Assembly (NCBI GenBank): GCA_022560715.1
Contig: JADFSQ010000003.1
Location: 1-20,747, forward strand
Reading direction: 5' to 3'
DNA: 20,747 nt
From: Bacteroidota bacterium
GTDB taxonomy: Bacteria > Bacteroidota > Bacteroidia > Flavobacteriales > Flavobacteriaceae
Shown: positions 1 through 7,233 of the stretch, in pieces
How the letters are laid out: each line of letters opens with the position of its first letter
Position numbering within the stretch: position 1 is the first letter of the stretch
The notes under the pieces: generated by a model
What the model was told of the DNA's origin: nothing
The model's input: only the letters and a program-made list of their open reading frames with translations
The model's database searches: none
Position numbers and translations under genes: made by a program

Positions 1-5
1 AAAAA

Positions 6-40
6 AACTAAAAAAAATGTTAAAATCAACGTTTTTAGTT
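6..40. repeat. AT-rich inverted repeat at the window edge
   Basis: A 9-bp arm at 6-14 (AACTAAAAA) is exactly complementary to 32-40 (TTTTTAGTT), with a 17-nt loop. It could be the terminator of a gene left of the window or of the DoxX-like gene, but an all-AT stem of this kind is weak evidence. Nothing else is recognisable in 1-121. Confidence 0.25.
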
Positions 41-121
41 ATTTATTTTGTCTGTTCTATAATAAAAGATACTTAATTCTACCCAAATTATTAAGAAAAA
101 GGAATATTGAAAATTATGCTA

Positions 122-475
122 TTAAGGACGAATTTTTTTGCCTGTAAAATAAGAGATGAAAAGTAATATTAAAGAAATAGTAGGAAATGGATCAAACTCG
201 TTTACCATATAATGAGCAAAAAATGCCAATATAAAATTAAAGAAAAACCCTGCATAAGCCAATTCTTTAAGGAACTTGTTTTTATTAGTTAAAATAATTA
301 TTGAGCCAACAATTTTAAAAAAAGCCAAAGGATAAATAATGTAAATGGGGTAACCATAAAGCATAAAATAATCCACAAGCATATCGTAACACACAACATA
401 TAAGATACCTGTAAGTATCAGCATACTAAACAATAAAATTGTAGATATCCAGTAAATATATTTTTGATTAAACAT
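122..475 (-). CDS. DoxX-like small integral membrane protein
   Basis: This 117-aa protein has four hydrophobic segments (about residues 8-30, 45-63, 70-88 and 96-113) and almost no soluble part. The pattern Y-W-I-S-T near the start, the stretch YPIYIIYPLAFFKIVGSI, and AYAGFFFNFILAFFAHYMV match the DoxX-like family common in Flavobacteriaceae. The family lies in the inner membrane; some DoxX relatives belong to quinone-linked oxidoreductases, but the role of this short branch is not established. It starts at ATG 475 and diverges from aspS across 124 bp. An imperfect -7 motif (TACATTTT on the minus strand, 533-540) lies about 60 bp upstream. It is probably monocistronic. The family call rests on recalled family patterns, not on a search. 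Confidence 0.8.
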   Translation of the reverse strand: MFNQKYIYWISTILLFSMLILTGILYVVCYDMLVDYFMLYGYPIYIIYPLAFFKIVGSIIILTNKNKFLKELAYAGFFFNFILAFFAHYMVNEFDPFPTISLILLFISYFTGKKIRP

Positions 476-571
476 TTATCTGAAAAGGATTTAATTACGA
501 TAAGCTAATATAAGTGTAATAAAATGGTTTAAAAAATGTATTTAATTCAATATATCTAATCACTATTTCCT

Positions 572-579
572 TAAATTTG
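572..579 (+). promoter_or_regulatory. Putative -7 promoter element of aspS
   Basis: TAAATTTG fits the Bacteroidota -7 consensus TAnnTTTG exactly and lies 20 bp before the aspS ATG, which would give a short leader. No clear -33 TTG is present at the expected spacing, so this is a half-supported promoter. Confidence 0.45.
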
Positions 580-599
580 CATCTTAACATTTCTATAAT

Positions 600-2354
600 A
601 TGTTTAGAAGCCATACTTGTGGTGAATTAAGAGATTCACATATCAATAAAGAAGTTACTCTTGCTGGTTGGGTGCAAAAAACGCGTGATAAAGGATTCAT
701 GCTTTGGATAGATCTTCGTGATCGCTATGGAATAACGCAGCTTATTTTTGATGAAGAACGTTCTTCTCAAACTCTAATGGAACAAGCCAAAACACTTGGT
801 CGTGAATTTGTTATTCAAGTAAAAGGAACTGTTATTGAACGTGTTTCAAAAAACCCTAATCTTCCAACAGGTGATATTGAAATTTTAGTTTCAGAATTAA
901 CTATCTTAAATAAATCAAAAACACCGCCATTTACTATCGAAGATAAAACTGATGGTGGTGAAGAGTTGCGTATGCAATATCGTTATCTCGATATTAGACG
1001 AAATCCTGTTAAAAACAATTTAATTTTTAGAGCTAAAGTAACTCAAGAAGTTAGAAATTATTTATCGAATGAAGGCTTTATTGAAGTTGAAACACCTTAC
1101 TTAATAAAATCCACACCAGAAGGTGCGAGAGATTTTGTTGTACCTTCTCGTATGAACAAAGGTCAATTTTATGCGCTTCCTCAATCACCTCAAACCTTTA
1201 AACAATTATTAATGGTTGGAGGAATGGATAAATACTTTCAGATTGTAAAATGTTTTAGAGACGAAGATTTACGTGCAGACAGACAACCTGAATTCACTCA
1301 AATAGATTGTGAAATGGCGTTTGTTGAACAAGAGGATATTTTAAATGTTTTTGAAGGCTTAATAGGCTATTTACTAAAAGAAGTTAATGGCGTAACCGTT
1401 GATAAATTCCCAAGAATGACCTATGAAGAAACCATGCAACGTTATGGAAACGATAAACCAGACATTAGATTTGGAATGGAATTTGGCGAACTAAATGCTG
1501 TTGCACAACATAAAGATTTTAATGTTTTTAATCAAGCTGAATTGGTGGTTGGTATTGCTGTGCCTAACGGAAACGAATATTCAAGAAAAGACATCGATAA
1601 ACTTATTGACTGGGTTAAGCGACCACAAGTAGGTGCTCTTGGAATGGTTTATGTACGCTGTAATGACGATGGTAGTTATAAATCTTCAGTAGATAAATTT
1701 TATGACCAAGACGATTTAGCAAAATGGGCTGAAGTTACAGGAGCTAAAAAAGGAGATTTAATTTGTGTGCTTTCAGGTGATGCAACTAAAGTAAGAACGC
1801 AATTAAGTGCGTTGCGTATGGAACTGGCAGAACGTTTAGGCTTACGTAATCCTAAAGAGTTTGCACCACTTTGGATTACTGACTTTCCGCTTTTAGAATG
1901 GGACGAAGATACAAAACGTTATCATGCGATGCATCATCCATTTACATCACCAAAACCAGGGCAATTAGAATTATTAAAAACAAATCCAGGAGAAGTGAAA
2001 GCCAATGCTTACGATTTGGTTCTAAACGGAAATGAAATCGGAGGAGGTTCTATAAGAATTCACGACAAAAAAACACAAGCCTTAATGTTCGATTATTTAG
2101 GTTTTACAAAAGAAGAAGCTAATGCACAATTTGGCTTTTTAATGAATGCCTTTGAATATGGTGCGCCACCACATGGAGGAATAGCTTTTGGATTGGACAG
2201 ATTGGTTGCAATACTTGGAGGTCAAGAAACCATTAGAGATTTTATTGCGTTTCCTAAAAATAATTCAGGTCGAGATGTAATGATAGACGCACCTGCACCA
2301 ATTGATGATGCTCAATTAAAAGAGTTAAGTTTAAAACTTAATTTAAAATTGTAG
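600..2354 (+). CDS. aspS: Aspartate--tRNA ligase
   Basis: This class II aminoacyl-tRNA synthetase charges tRNA(Asp) with aspartate in the cytoplasm. The 584-aa length is that of bacterial-type AspRS. An N-terminal OB-fold anticodon-binding domain covers about 1-105. The catalytic core carries RYLDIRR (128-134), the [12 protein letters not shown] segment (about 194-205), motif 2 [16 protein letters not shown] (219-234) and motif 3 GIAFGLDRL near the C-terminus. The bacterial GAD insertion domain lies between about 285 and 420, and GGGSIRIH of the active site is present. The start is ATG 600, and the protein begins in the usual way ([11 protein letters not shown]). No upstream neighbour shares its strand. 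A hairpin repeat follows the stop codon and may end transcription. Confidence 0.98.
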   Translation: MFRSHTCGELRDSHINKEVTLAGWVQKTRDKGFMLWIDLRDRYGITQLIFDEERSSQTLMEQAKTLGREFVIQVKGTVIERVSKNPNLPTGDIEILVSELTILNKSKTPPFTIEDKTDGGEELRMQYRYLDIRRNPVKNNLIFRAKVTQEVRNYLSNEGFIEVETPYLIKSTPEGARDFVVPSRMNKGQFYALPQSPQTFKQLLMVGGMDKYFQIVKCFRDEDLRADRQPEFTQIDCEMAFVEQEDILNVFEGLIGYLLKEVNGVTVDKFPRMTYEETMQRYGNDKPDIRFGMEFGELNAVAQHKDFNVFNQAELVVGIAVPNGNEYSRKDIDKLIDWVKRPQVGALGMVYVRCNDDGSYKSSVDKFYDQDDLAKWAEVTGAKKGDLICVLSGDATKVRTQLSALRMELAERLGLRNPKEFAPLWITDFPLLEWDEDTKRYHAMHHPFTSPKPGQLELLKTNPGEVKANAYDLVLNGNEIGGGSIRIHDKKTQALMFDYLGFTKEEANAQFGFLMNAFEYGAPPHGGIAFGLDRLVAILGGQETIRDFIAFPKNNSGRDVMIDAPAPIDDAQLKELSLKLNLKL

Positions 2355-2370
2355 ATTAATATTTAATATT

Positions 2371-2393
2371 GTCTCGTCGAGCGCAGTCGAGAC
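2371..2393 (+). terminator. Hairpin repeat after aspS, possible terminator
   Basis: Arms GTCTCG (2371-2376) and CGAGAC (2388-2393) flank an 11-nt GC-containing loop, and T-rich sequence follows (2394-2416). The core GAGCGCAGTCGAGA resembles short palindromic repeats scattered between genes in Flavobacteriaceae genomes. It could be both a dispersed repeat and a terminator of aspS. Confidence 0.45.
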
Positions 2394-2414
2394 GTATTTA
2401 TTTCACTTTATTTT

Positions 2415-2441
2415 TAGTTCTGGAATGCGCTCGAACAGACA
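2415..2441. repeat. Degenerate second copy of the GCGCTCGA palindromic repeat
   Basis: GTTC (2417-2420) and GAAC (2433-2436) flank ATGCGCTC, and ACAGACA follows. The order resembles the reverse complement of the repeat at 2371-2393, that is the TGCGCTCGA core found in flavobacterial intergenic repeats. It lies just before the ClC gene. This is a resemblance only. Confidence 0.3.
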
Positions 2442-2456
2442 TTATATAAGTTTTTC

Positions 2457-4241
2457 ATGCCAAAAAAAACACGATTAACCCGCTTTTTAATTTGGAAATA
2501 TAAACATATTCCCGATAGGCAATTTATTTATATCTTAAGTATAGTAATTGGATTGTTAGCAGGTCTTGGAGCTGTCGCTTTAAAAAACCTAACACATTTT
2601 ATTCAACAATTACTAGAAGGCGAGTTTATAAAAAACATACATCAGGCATTTTATTTTATATTTCCAATTATTGGCTTACTGCTAGTTTTCCTTACCATAA
2701 AATATATCATAAATAAAAAAGTTGGTCATGGCATTCCTTCTACGTTATATGCTATTTCAAAACAAAAAGGAATCATGCCAAGGCACCAAATGTGGGCATC
2801 GCTTTTAACAGCTCCATTAACTGTTGGGTTTGGCGGATCTGTTGGGCTGGAAGGACCAACCGTAGCAACAGGAGCAGCATTAGGTTCTAATTTTGCACGA
2901 TTATTTCACCTGAATCAAACCGCAAGAACATTACTTATTGGCTGTGCAGCCGCAGGAGCAATGTCCTCAATATTTAAAGCACCTATTGCAGCAATTATAT
3001 TTGCTGTAGAAATTTTTAGTTTAGAACTCACTATTGCTTCAATGATTCCTTTACTATTAGCTTCAATTTCGGCAGTATTAACCTCATATTTCTTTTTTGG
3101 AGATGATGTATTACTTCATTTTCAAATACAAGATAAGTTTGAGTTAAATGATGTTTTATTTTATATCCTTCTTGGCATATCTTCGGCAATGGCTTCTATT
3201 TACTTTAGCAAAGTGTACTTTGCAGTTGATACTTTTTTTAAACGATTTAAAAGCCCTTATAAACGACTGTTAATTGGAGGTAGTATAATAGGAGTAATTG
3301 TGTTTTTTATTCCGCCTCTTTTTGGTGAAGGGTTTGAAACTATTAATAATGTTTTAAGAGGGAATATTGCTGAAGTTACCACTAATAATATTTTTAATAT
3401 AGTTTCAGATAATGTTTGGATTGTTATTATGCTTCTTGTTGGTTTGGTTACCTTTAAAGTTATTGCTATGTCCATAACATTTGGAGCAGGTGGTGTTGGT
3501 GGCGTTTTTGCACCTACCCTTTTTACAGGCAGTATTTCTGGTTATGTACTTGCTTTAATTATTAATTACAGCAATGTGTTTAACCACCAACTATCTTTAA
3601 CAAATTTTGCTATGGTGGGTATGGCAGGATTAATGGCAGGTGTTTTACAAGCACCATTAACAGCCATATTTTTAATTGCTGAAATTACTGGCGGTTATGA
3701 GCTTTTTATACCGTTAATGATTGTGGCTTCAATTTCTTTTTTAATTACTAAACACTATATTCCTCATAATATATATGTGTCGGAATTAGCCAAGCGAGGG
3801 GAACTCATTACTCACGATAAAGACAAAAATGTGTTAATGTCGTTAAACATTGATAAAGTAATTGAAACAAATTTTATTTCGCTTTATCCTGAAATGAGTT
3901 TAGGCGAGGTTGTTAAAAATGCAGTTGCAAAATCGTCGCGGAATCATTTTCCAGTCGTAAATGAAGAGAATGAATTTTTAGGAATCTTAACACTAAATGA
4001 CATCAGGAGTATTATGTTTGATAAAGATTTATATGATACTGTAAAAGTTAGGAGCTTAATGCATAGTGCTTCTGATATTATTTATTATAAAAAAGATTCA
4101 GCCGAAGATATTTTAAATAAATTTAAAGGAAGCGGTGCCTGGAATCTGGTAGTAATAAAAGACGGTAAATATTACGGGTTTATTTCAAAATCACGTTTAC
4201 TTACTGCATACAGACGGCAACTTATTAATTTTACCAAGTAA
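2457..4241 (+). CDS. ClC-family anion channel or antiporter with two CBS domains
   Basis: This 594-aa inner-membrane protein has about ten or more hydrophobic helices in residues 25-435, followed by a cytoplasmic pair of CBS domains at about 460-590. ClC signature regions are visible: GHGIP at 90-94, GLEGP at 130-134 with the gating glutamate E132, and GGVGGVFAPTLF, which supplies the third anion-binding motif. A glutamate in FAVEI is a candidate for the inner proton glutamate of exchangers. In well-studied chloride members the first motif is GSGIP, so the serine is replaced by histidine here. Transport mode and ion preference cannot be settled from sequence. The start is ATG 2457. The 75-aa membrane protein begins 2 bp after its stop, so the two are very likely co-transcribed and perhaps translationally coupled. 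Confidence 0.93.
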   Translation: MPKKTRLTRFLIWKYKHIPDRQFIYILSIVIGLLAGLGAVALKNLTHFIQQLLEGEFIKNIHQAFYFIFPIIGLLLVFLTIKYIINKKVGHGIPSTLYAISKQKGIMPRHQMWASLLTAPLTVGFGGSVGLEGPTVATGAALGSNFARLFHLNQTARTLLIGCAAAGAMSSIFKAPIAAIIFAVEIFSLELTIASMIPLLLASISAVLTSYFFFGDDVLLHFQIQDKFELNDVLFYILLGISSAMASIYFSKVYFAVDTFFKRFKSPYKRLLIGGSIIGVIVFFIPPLFGEGFETINNVLRGNIAEVTTNNIFNIVSDNVWIVIMLLVGLVTFKVIAMSITFGAGGVGGVFAPTLFTGSISGYVLALIINYSNVFNHQLSLTNFAMVGMAGLMAGVLQAPLTAIFLIAEITGGYELFIPLMIVASISFLITKHYIPHNIYVSELAKRGELITHDKDKNVLMSLNIDKVIETNFISLYPEMSLGEVVKNAVAKSSRNHFPVVNEENEFLGILTLNDIRSIMFDKDLYDTVKVRSLMHSASDIIYYKKDSAEDILNKFKGSGAWNLVVIKDGKYYGFISKSRLLTAYRRQLINFTK

Positions 4242-4243
4242 TA

Positions 4244-4471
4244 ATGAAATATCTTATCATTATTTTATTTATAGCATCCTTAGGAAGCATTATTGCAGGC
4301 TATTTTTTAGATGTATCTTATACTGAAAAACTTATTGGGTTTGGTGTAGTAAGTTTATTTATTATAGTATTCCCTTTATTTTCTTATTACAGATGGAAAG
4401 GTAAAGATGTAAAAGATTATATGCTTACTAAAGAAAATCTTGATAAAATGCGGAATCATGAGAGTAAGTAA
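4244..4471 (+). CDS. Small two-span membrane protein coupled to the ClC gene
   Basis: This 75-aa protein has two hydrophobic segments (about 2-20 and 29-48), with a short DVSYTEK link between them. A charged cytoplasmic-type tail rich in K, D and N (WKGKDVKDYMLTKENLDKM) follows. I do not recognise a named family. Its ATG lies 2 bp after the ClC stop codon, so it is almost certainly the second gene of that operon. An accessory role for the transporter is plausible but not shown. The gene runs convergently into tadA with a 10-bp gap. Confidence 0.8.
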   Translation: MKYLIIILFIASLGSIIAGYFLDVSYTEKLIGFGVVSLFIIVFPLFSYYRWKGKDVKDYMLTKENLDKMRNHESK

Positions 4472-4481
4472 AACTCTTTGT

Positions 4482-4931
4482 TTAATTCAAATTACGTTTC
4501 TCAACAAAAAAACGTTTCATTAATTTCGAAGCTTCTTCAGCCATAATACCCCCTTTTATTTTAGTCTTTGGATGTAATGTTGTTCCCATAACGCCACAAC
4601 CTCGTTGCTCATCTTTTGCTCCAAAAACAATATTACTAATCTGACTCCAATACAAAGCTCCTGCACACATTTGGCAAGGTTCTAATGTAACAAACATGGT
4701 GCAATTTTTAAGATATTTTCCCCCTAAAAAGTTTGCAGCAGCTGTAATGGCTTGCATTTCGGCATGAGCTGTAACATCGTTTAGAGTCTCGGTTAAATTA
4801 TGTGTTCTGGCAATAATTCTATTTTCTATAACAATAACAGCACCAATAGGAATTTCACCTTTATCAAAAGCAGCTTCCGCTTCTTGAAGTGCTTTTTTCA
4901 TAAAATAAATATCATCAAAAGGATTTTCCAT
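4482..4931 (-). CDS. tadA: tRNA-specific adenosine deaminase TadA
   Basis: This zinc enzyme converts adenosine-34 to inosine in the wobble position of tRNA(Arg). The 149-aa length is usual. The catalytic HAE is at 56-58 (H56 zinc ligand, E58 proton shuttle), and PCQMC supplies the other ligands, C86 and C89. FDKGEIPIGAV and ARTHN match the family nucleotide-binding segments. The C-terminal FFVEKR is typical of TadA and separates it from the second deaminase in this window (20000-20437), which has the yeast cytosine deaminase ending. The start is ATG 4931. A TATTTTTG box lies 5 bp upstream of it, suggesting a transcript with almost no leader. It diverges from dxs. Confidence 0.94.
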   Translation of the reverse strand: MENPFDDIYFMKKALQEAEAAFDKGEIPIGAVIVIENRIIARTHNLTETLNDVTAHAEMQAITAAANFLGGKYLKNCTMFVTLEPCQMCAGALYWSQISNIVFGAKDEQRGCGVMGTTLHPKTKIKGGIMAEEASKLMKRFFVEKRNLN

Positions 4932-4936
4932 AATGT

Positions 4937-4944
4937 CAAAAATA
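4937..4944 (-). promoter_or_regulatory. Putative -7 promoter element of tadA
   Basis: On the minus strand this reads TATTTTTG, an exact TAnnTTTG match ending 5 bp before the tadA ATG. Transcription would begin at or next to the start codon. No -33 TTG was found at the usual spacing. Confidence 0.4.
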
Positions 4945-4957
4945 CAATTTCATCTTG

Positions 4958-4965
4958 TACATTTG
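4958..4965 (+). promoter_or_regulatory. Putative -7 promoter element of dxs
   Basis: TACATTTG is an exact TAnnTTTG match ending 7 bp before the dxs ATG at 4973. It implies a very short or absent leader, and it lies inside any coding region that used the alternative TTG at 4955. This favours ATG 4973 as the real start. Confidence 0.45.
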
Positions 4966-4972
4966 TAATCGA

Positions 4973-6754
4973 ATGTATAATTTACTGAATAATATAAACT
5001 CGCCAAAAGACTTGCGTCAATTAAACAAAGATGACTTACCTCTACTCGCCCTAGAATTACGCGAATTTATTATAAATATAGTAGCAACAAAAGAAGGACA
5101 TTTAGGAGCAAGTCTTGGAGTCGTTGAACTTACTATTGCTTTACACTATGTATTTAATACTCCTGAAGATTTATTGATTTGGGATGTTGGGCATCAAGCC
5201 TACGGACATAAAATATTAACCGGGAGAAAAGACATTTTTCATACCAACAGACAATTTGGTGGCATTAGTGGTTTCCCAAAACGTAGTGAAAGTGAGTATG
5301 ATACTTTTGGAGTTGGTCACTCTTCAACTTCTATTTCGGCAGCATTAGGAATGGCGATCGCTTCAAAACTTAAAGGTGATTTAAAAAAACACCATATTGC
5401 AATAATTGGAGATGCCTCTATTGCTAGCGGAATGGCTTTTGAAGGCTTAAATCATGCAGGAGTTACCGATGCTAATTTATTAGTAATATTAAACGATAAT
5501 GCCATTGGCATTGACCCAAGTGTTGGTGCCTTAAAGCAATATTTAACCAATGTGAATAATGGCACTCAAAAACAAGATAATATTTTTGAAGCTTTAAATT
5601 TTAATTATTCTGGTCCAATAGATGGTCATGATATTTATAAAGTTATTTCGGAATTGGAGCGTCTTAAATCTATAAGAGGTCCTAAATTTCTTCATCTTAT
5701 TACCACAAAAGGGAAAGGTTTAAAACAAGCTGAAGACAATCAGGTAAAATATCATGCTCCAGGGAAATTTGATGCTAAGACAGGAGAAATTCTTTCCAAA
5801 TCTGGCTTTATTCAACAGCCACCAAAATATCAGGATGTTTTTGGATATACTATAGTTGAGCTTGCCAAAAAAAATAAAAAGATTGTTGGTATTACTCCTG
5901 CAATGCCAACAGGAAGTTCTTTAAAATACATGATGGAACAAATTCCCGATCGCGCTTTTGATGTAGGAATCGCCGAACAACATGCAGTAACTCTTGCAGC
6001 AGGAATGACAACTCAAGGATTAATTCCGTTTTGTAATATCTACTCTACATTTTTACAACGTGCCTACGACCAGGTAATTCATGACGTTGCTTTGCAAAAG
6101 CTTCCTGTTATTTTTTGTTTGGATCGCGCTGGTTTAGTAGGAGAAGATGGCGCAACACATCATGGTGTTTTTGATTTAGCTTATTTAAGATGTATTCCAA
6201 ACCTTATTGTTTTTGCGCCTCGAAACGAAGTAGAACTTAGAAACATAATGTACACTGCCCAACTTGGATTAGATTGTCCAATAGCAATTCGTTATCCACG
6301 TGGTCGTGGCATAACAATAGATTGGAAACAACCATTTTCTAAAATTGAAATTGGAAAAGGCGTGCAATTAAAAAAAGGTAAAATCTCAGCTGTTTTAAGT
6401 ATTGGTACAATAGCCAAAAATGTAAATGAGGCTATTAAATTGTCGGTAAATAAAAATGATATCTCACATTACGATATGCGTTTTGTAAAACCTTTAGACG
6501 AAGCATTATTACATACAATTTTTAAAACGTATAAGTATATTGTCACTATTGAAGATAATTCTATTAAAGGTGGATTTGGAAGTGCTATTCTAGAGTTTGC
6601 TTCTGAAAATAATTATACCAATAGCATCAAACTACTAGGAGTTCCTGATGTTTTTATTGAACACGGAAACATAAATGAATTGCAGGAGCAAACTTTCCTA
6701 AATTCACTTGGTATAAAACAAGAAATTGACAACCTATTTAGAAGCAATCTCTAG
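4973..6754 (+). CDS. dxs: 1-deoxy-D-xylulose-5-phosphate synthase
   Basis: This thiamine-diphosphate enzyme condenses pyruvate and glyceraldehyde 3-phosphate, the first step of the MEP route to isoprenoids. The protein is 593 aa from ATG 4973, beginning MYNLLNNINSPKDLRQL as the family does. An in-frame TTG at 4955 would add six residues but overlaps the promoter motif. Visible family blocks are EGHLGASLGVVELT (41-54), DVGHQAYGHKILTGR (71-85), the cofactor motif GDASIASGMAFEGLNHAG (146-163) ending at NDN (174-176), and in the transketolase-like central domain GIAEQHAV and DRAGLVGEDGATHHG. The strict GDG of the cofactor motif reads GDA; I recall this as common in flavobacterial Dxs. The last 21 bp overlap a small convergent gene. 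Confidence 0.97.
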   Translation: MYNLLNNINSPKDLRQLNKDDLPLLALELREFIINIVATKEGHLGASLGVVELTIALHYVFNTPEDLLIWDVGHQAYGHKILTGRKDIFHTNRQFGGISGFPKRSESEYDTFGVGHSSTSISAALGMAIASKLKGDLKKHHIAIIGDASIASGMAFEGLNHAGVTDANLLVILNDNAIGIDPSVGALKQYLTNVNNGTQKQDNIFEALNFNYSGPIDGHDIYKVISELERLKSIRGPKFLHLITTKGKGLKQAEDNQVKYHAPGKFDAKTGEILSKSGFIQQPPKYQDVFGYTIVELAKKNKKIVGITPAMPTGSSLKYMMEQIPDRAFDVGIAEQHAVTLAAGMTTQGLIPFCNIYSTFLQRAYDQVIHDVALQKLPVIFCLDRAGLVGEDGATHHGVFDLAYLRCIPNLIVFAPRNEVELRNIMYTAQLGLDCPIAIRYPRGRGITIDWKQPFSKIEIGKGVQLKKGKISAVLSIGTIAKNVNEAIKLSVNKNDISHYDMRFVKPLDEALLHTIFKTYKYIVTIEDNSIKGGFGSAILEFASENNYTNSIKLLGVPDVFIEHGNINELQEQTFLNSLGIKQEIDNLFRSNL

Positions 6755-6883
6755 TTTTTCTTGGGCATTTACATCTGTTGTCACAGATTGGTCTTCCGGA
6801 TAAAATTTAGCAAGTGTTAACAACCCTATTAATGTTATAAAAAACACCAATAATCCCATTTGAATGTTTTTATTTTTAATCAT
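6734..6883 (-). CDS. 49-aa single-span membrane protein, unknown
   Basis: From ATG 6883 the product is MIKNKNIQ followed by a strongly hydrophobic stretch (about 9-25), then a polar tail, FYPEDQSVTTDVNAQEKLEIASK. The frame stays open further upstream, but the added residues are low-complexity I/N/Y and the start at 6883 gives a clean K-rich head plus transmembrane layout. It overlaps the 3' end of dxs by 21 bp on the opposite strand and lies 80 bp downstream of a second, similarly built small protein. I recognise no family. The polar tail is expected to face the periplasm by the positive-inside rule. Confidence 0.5.
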   Translation of the reverse strand: MIKNKNIQMGLLVFFITLIGLLTLAKFYPEDQSVTTDVNAQEKLEIASK

Positions 6884-6963
6884 AATTAAAAAATTAAATA
6901 GCAAATAATTACTAATTGTGATTATAATAATACCATAGTGCAATAATCTTTTTTCACTCCCTT

Positions 6964-7092
6964 TTATTTTCCTACTACAAAGTATTGCTTATCAAGCTGA
7001 TTGTTTTTTTTATTAGACACATTGCTAATGATAAGTAATACAATAAAAGTAAAGAAAAATACAACTATTGCTGCAAGTAGGTTTTTTTTCAT
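6964..7092 (-). CDS. 42-aa single-span membrane protein, unknown
   Basis: An ATG at 7092 opens a 42-codon frame on the minus strand that closes at 6964. The product begins MKKNLLAAIVVFFFTF, has one hydrophobic span at about 5-23, and ends in a polar tail, SNKKNNQLDKQYFVVGK. Its K-rich head, single span and polar tail match the layout of the 49-aa protein just downstream, so the two may form a small operon. No family is recognised. Its reality rests on the organised membrane-protein layout rather than on homology. Confidence 0.4.
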   Translation of the reverse strand: MKKNLLAAIVVFFFTFIVLLIISNVSNKKNNQLDKQYFVVGK

Positions 7093-7136
7093 TATAATAA
7101 ATCTTTGGGTTAAGATTGGGTAAACATAACCAATAA

Positions 7137-7166
7137 ATCGATAAAAAGCAAATAATATCGATAAAA
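7137..7166. repeat. Direct repeat ATCGATAAAA at 20-bp spacing
   Basis: ATCGATAAAA occurs at 7137-7146 and again at 7157-7166, exactly 20 bp apart, upstream of the 42-aa gene (minus). Each copy contains the perfect palindrome ATCGAT. The spacing of about two helical turns would suit a dimeric regulator on one face of the DNA, but in AT-rich sequence it may be chance. Confidence 0.3.
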
Positions 7167-7233
7167 GTAATATTTGATATATTTCTTCCTATACTAAAAC
7201 AGCCTCATAAGGATTAACCCTACTTACTAATCT

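Noticed and set aside
1..144. Open frame from the left window edge in frame 1
   Set aside because: The translation is K/N/I/L-rich low-complexity sequence with no family pattern, and it runs over the 3' end of the DoxX-like gene on the opposite strand.
4800..4988. 62-codon plus-strand frame across the tadA-dxs boundary
   Set aside because: It overlaps the tadA N-terminus and the dxs start; its N/S/F/I-rich product is an antisense artefact.
4973..6754. GDA instead of GDG in the thiamine-diphosphate motif of Dxs as loss of function
   Set aside because: The rest of the motif and all catalytic blocks are intact, and I recall GDA as a common flavobacterial variant.
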